Of a DNA stretch of 64,000 nucleotides, positions 60,736-64,000 are shown piece after piece. Source of the stretch: Atopsyche davidsoni (Eukaryota > Arthropoda > Insecta > Trichoptera > Hydrobiosidae); NCBI GenBank assembly GCA_022113835.1, contig JAILWY010000014.1, positions 9,301,501 to 9,365,500 on the forward strand. The letters run 5' to 3'. The stretch's first letter is position 1. Every line of letters starts with the position of its first letter. A model generated the notes under the pieces. That model saw only the letters and a program-made list of their open reading frames with translations, was not told the origin of the DNA and did not search any database. The position numbers and the translations under genes are program-made.

Positions 60736-63700
60736 CAGATAAAAGCAATACGGCTGCTTTCTGTCTTTCGATTCAGTAGAAATATTTTATATTGGTTTAA
60801 ATATTTACTGTAACAGATGAACACCGAGTCGGCTATATTTTTGTCATTTTTAAAATGAACCAGTTTAACTCCGCTAAAGGTGACATTCGAAGCCTTTAAT
60901 TAATTATAAATACACGAAGAAAAAGAGTTGAAAACACAGTTGAACGCAATCGTATCTGAAAAATCATTTTGAGTCTTTTTTTTTTTATCATTGAAACTTT
61001 TTCAGTGATACAGAAGTAAGAGCTTTTTTAAACCTAAACTTATTAAAAGTTATCTTATTATTATCATACAATCAATAAATAAGATCAAAGTTGTTCAAAA
61101 TTCCATACTTATAAATTTTTCACATTTACAATTTTTATTTATAAAAGTTTGACTTGAAAATATTATCTATTGTTATAATAAAATTAATTATCTACGTGCC
61201 TAGATTTTAAAGTTAGTAAATCCAAATCAGAAGATAATAAAATCATTGTATGGTTCGTTAATCTAGTTTGCTATTTTAATTTGTAATATAAACATATTAA
61301 ATAAAAACAACCAAAAGCATTATGATATTATGAAATGATAATTTTTTTGTGATTTTTTTGTTTTTATCTGTGACCGGTTTCGCACTCTTATACCGGTGGC
61401 GAAGTTAGTAAGGTGACTTCGTTTAAAAATGCCAACGAGATAGGCTGGCAAAAGCGGTCAGAAAAAAAAACAAAAATGTGGAAAAATTACAAAAAGATTT
61501 ATTATTTTAAAAAATTCAAATGAAATATCACCAAGTTTATTTGTCAAAAATATAATAATATAAAAGAGTAAGTCATTTCAATACAAAGTGAATTATCCAA
61601 TGCGGTTTGCACGCTTCACCTGCTAATTTCATAATTATTTAGATGTTGTAGCTTCTATAGGAGCTATTGCGAATCGGAATGCCTTATTCTTGGTAGAAAT
61701 AACGTGAAATGTCTCGCTCTATTTCTAGTCAATGTACACATCAAGCTGCTCCTACCGTAAGACATAATACTTACTATAAGCACGTCTGTACTGTCAAGGC
61801 CACAGGTAATGCACTGTCACTAATCCAACTTGAAAAATTAACCATACCTATATTTTTTAATCTAATTATATCTGTACCATGAAATCATTACAGCAAACAG
61901 CAGACTGATGAGATAGATATTTCCTGTAACCTTATCGCATATTATATAATGTGATTTTAATCGCACACGCATAGAGCTACAACGTCGGGTAGGCTTATAT
62001 AATATATATTGTAGTTATATTTTAATATCGGAAGATAATAAGTAAACATGGCTAGTTAGTAAATTAAGTTTTGAGCAACCCATTTTCTGAAGCCATGTAT
62101 CGGTTTTGTTTTTAAACTATTATAAAAACAAATATAAAAGTTTGTGTATTTATATGAAAACAATGTTTATAAATAGTATTTCCTAATTGTGTTGTCAGAA
62201 ATACTTGCAAAAAAATGTTACACAAAAGAAAAAAATATAAAAGTGATCTTATAAAATATATTCATCATTCAAGTAATAGAGATTTTATTATTTTTATCAC
62301 TAAACATCAAAGTGAGATGTACATGATCTTAATTTTTTTTATGAAATATTAAAAGTCCAACGAAATGTTTGCTCTCTTAGAGTGATTGGATCATTTTGTG
62401 ATAGCTTTAATAATATCTGATTTTATGTAGTGTCAGTCGAGATTAACAATTTACATCTTGTTATTTTTAACCAAATTAAAAGGTATCACATCCAAATAAC
62501 GCTTCCATGCCTGTTATTAGTATAATCCGTCTCTATTTCATTTATAGTTTAATCTCTAAAATGTACTAAATGTTCACATCGCGCAACAAGTACTCTGTAT
62601 TGTGTAAACTCGACGTCGTTGAGCCGTAAATGAGTTTAATTTACGAACTCTGCGAATTTGCAGTAAATAATTTTAGAAGTAAAAATAGCTCGAAATACTG
62701 AACACAGCACACTTAATAAACTAAAAGTAGGTTTTACTTTAAAAGAAATTCTTTGTTCACTTTTGACACAGAGCAAGTAATTTTGTTTTCGTTTTAAGCT
62801 TGTTTATGTGGATTTCGTCTGGGAATGTTGAACCAACTGCTTATACGCGTGCACTGTTCACTTAGCCGCTGAAAAACCATAATATTTATAGTGTTTGGTA
62901 TACCTTAATGTAATTGTAGTCCCTCTCGGTTACACGAGAATCGCGTGCCTGGGCGCCACACCGGCGGGTCGTTTCACAGCTGTTATCGGCCAAACCATGC
63001 GAATGCTAATACAAACTTATACACATAATTAATTTGTATTGTTTTCAAATTAAATATGTGAATAATAATGTGCAAAGACTTTTACACAGTTAATAAATCT
63101 TACCAAATACTAGGTTCATAATAAATAGCGTCTATCGCAAATTTTTCATCGTTTTGAGAAAATAATTTTGTTCGACTTTTGATGATATTATTAAAAACTG
63201 TTTGCAAAGTTAAAAATATGCCATTTTTCAATAATTAACTATCAAAAAATTATGTAATATTGTAGAAAAGGCAGACATTTACATGTATAATAATGTAGTT
63301 AAATATCTTTCTGATGATATCGGACCCCGAATAAAAGTCGCGAAAGAAAACAAAGAACTATGAGTGATTCTTTCGCTTTCATAATATTATTTATATATTC
63401 CCGCTGTAGATTGTGTTTCGATATTCTGAGAATAAATATTTATTTTAGTATATAAATACTTTCTTTACAAATGTTAAGCTGTGCTTATGGAGATGGTACG
63501 GCATATGGTGTCGTTGTCTTCTATTTATGGAAATTCACTAATTCAGTTGCACACACCGGTAGATTTATGTTATGAAATTAATGATTGTAATTTATATGTT
63601 GATATTATGAACATTTATATTTATACAGTTTACATCAATTTATACAGTTTTACGTGTACACTATTGTGTAATAACAACAATAAATATTTTCTCAATTAAC

Positions 63701-64000
63701 AAAAGAGCCGTTTTAATTAAATAATGTGAACGTTGAGATCTGAAACCAAGGGTCGATGATGCACAAATTATATTCAGTCACTCAAAGCAAAGAACAAATG
63801 ATAATGTTGAGTGAGTTCCTCTGAATTTCATATTATATTTTTAAAACTCGGGTAGTCAGATAATTTATTTGATATTCAATCATATTTTAAGCACAATTCT
63901 TTAACTCGCCGTTTCTTGGACTTGCGGGATATTTTGAATTACCATCATTACTAGAACTTTCAGCACTTGGTTACGAGTTACGACTCTCGAGCGAAACGAC
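60736..64000. other. AT-rich intron stretch to window end
   Basis: Two small CpG patches: 61370-61450 (ACCGGTTTCGC and ATACCGGTGGCGAAG) and 62925-62990 (GGGCGCCACACCGGCGGG). No exon resembling the second half of PKC C1A is found before 64000, so the acceptor of this intron lies outside the window. Confidence 0.45.

Larger units (their letters stand above)
8855..64000 (+). other. First intron of the PKC gene (at least 55 kb, acceptor not in the window)
   Basis: It begins with a consensus donor GTAAGT at 8855-8860. I looked for the second half of C1A, C1B, C2 and kinase motifs among the open frames in the rest of the window and saw none, so the intron probably extends past 64000. It contains transposon remnants, GC-rich islands and a strong ratchet-type splice site at 38468, listed separately. 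A long first intron full of candidate regulatory islands is usual for developmentally or neuronally regulated insect genes. A nested gene or alternative promoter cannot be excluded, but no convincing coding gene is visible inside. Confidence 0.7.

Overview
This window is animal nuclear DNA, almost certainly from an insect. It has introns with GT-AG junctions, AT-rich non-coding DNA, mariner and Tigger/pogo-type DNA transposon remnants, a tRNA-related SINE, and three conserved animal genes. The order cannot be fixed from the sequence alone. Nothing bacterial, such as operons or ribosome binding sites, is present.

The genes lie in the first 9 kb. Positions 1-315 (+) are the last two coding exons of a TTC36-type tetratricopeptide protein. 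Converging on it from the right is a complete 13-exon gene on the minus strand (1534-7612) for the centralspindlin subunit RacGAP1/RacGAP50C: coiled coil, C1 zinc domain, RhoGAP domain with its arginine finger, and a conserved C-terminal tail; 670 residues. About 1.06 kb separates its start codon from that of a divergent plus-strand gene, whose first coding exon (8670-8854) encodes the pseudosubstrate and the first half of C1A of a classical protein kinase C (Pkc53E type).

From 8855 to the end I find no further exon with recognisable protein similarity. The simplest reading is that the remaining 55 kb is the first part of one very long PKC intron. It holds AT-rich sequence punctuated by compact CpG-containing GC-rich islands, a second deleted mariner, two Tigger-like MITE copies, a SINE foldback with a nested tandem unit, two quadruplex-prone G/C arrays and several strong palindromes.

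The most interesting signal is at 38448-38474: 19 consecutive pyrimidines run into CAG followed at once by GTAAGT, a textbook zero-length-exon recursive splice site (ratchet point). It is on the PKC strand, 29.6 kb into the intron. Weaker candidates lie at 18899 and 52088. A hammerhead-ribozyme-like motif inside a 23-bp stem lies between the two convergent genes (1103-1199). The two mariner copies carry largely complementary internal deletions. The RacGAP/TTC36 pair and the PKC gene have no obvious functional link; they are simply neighbours.
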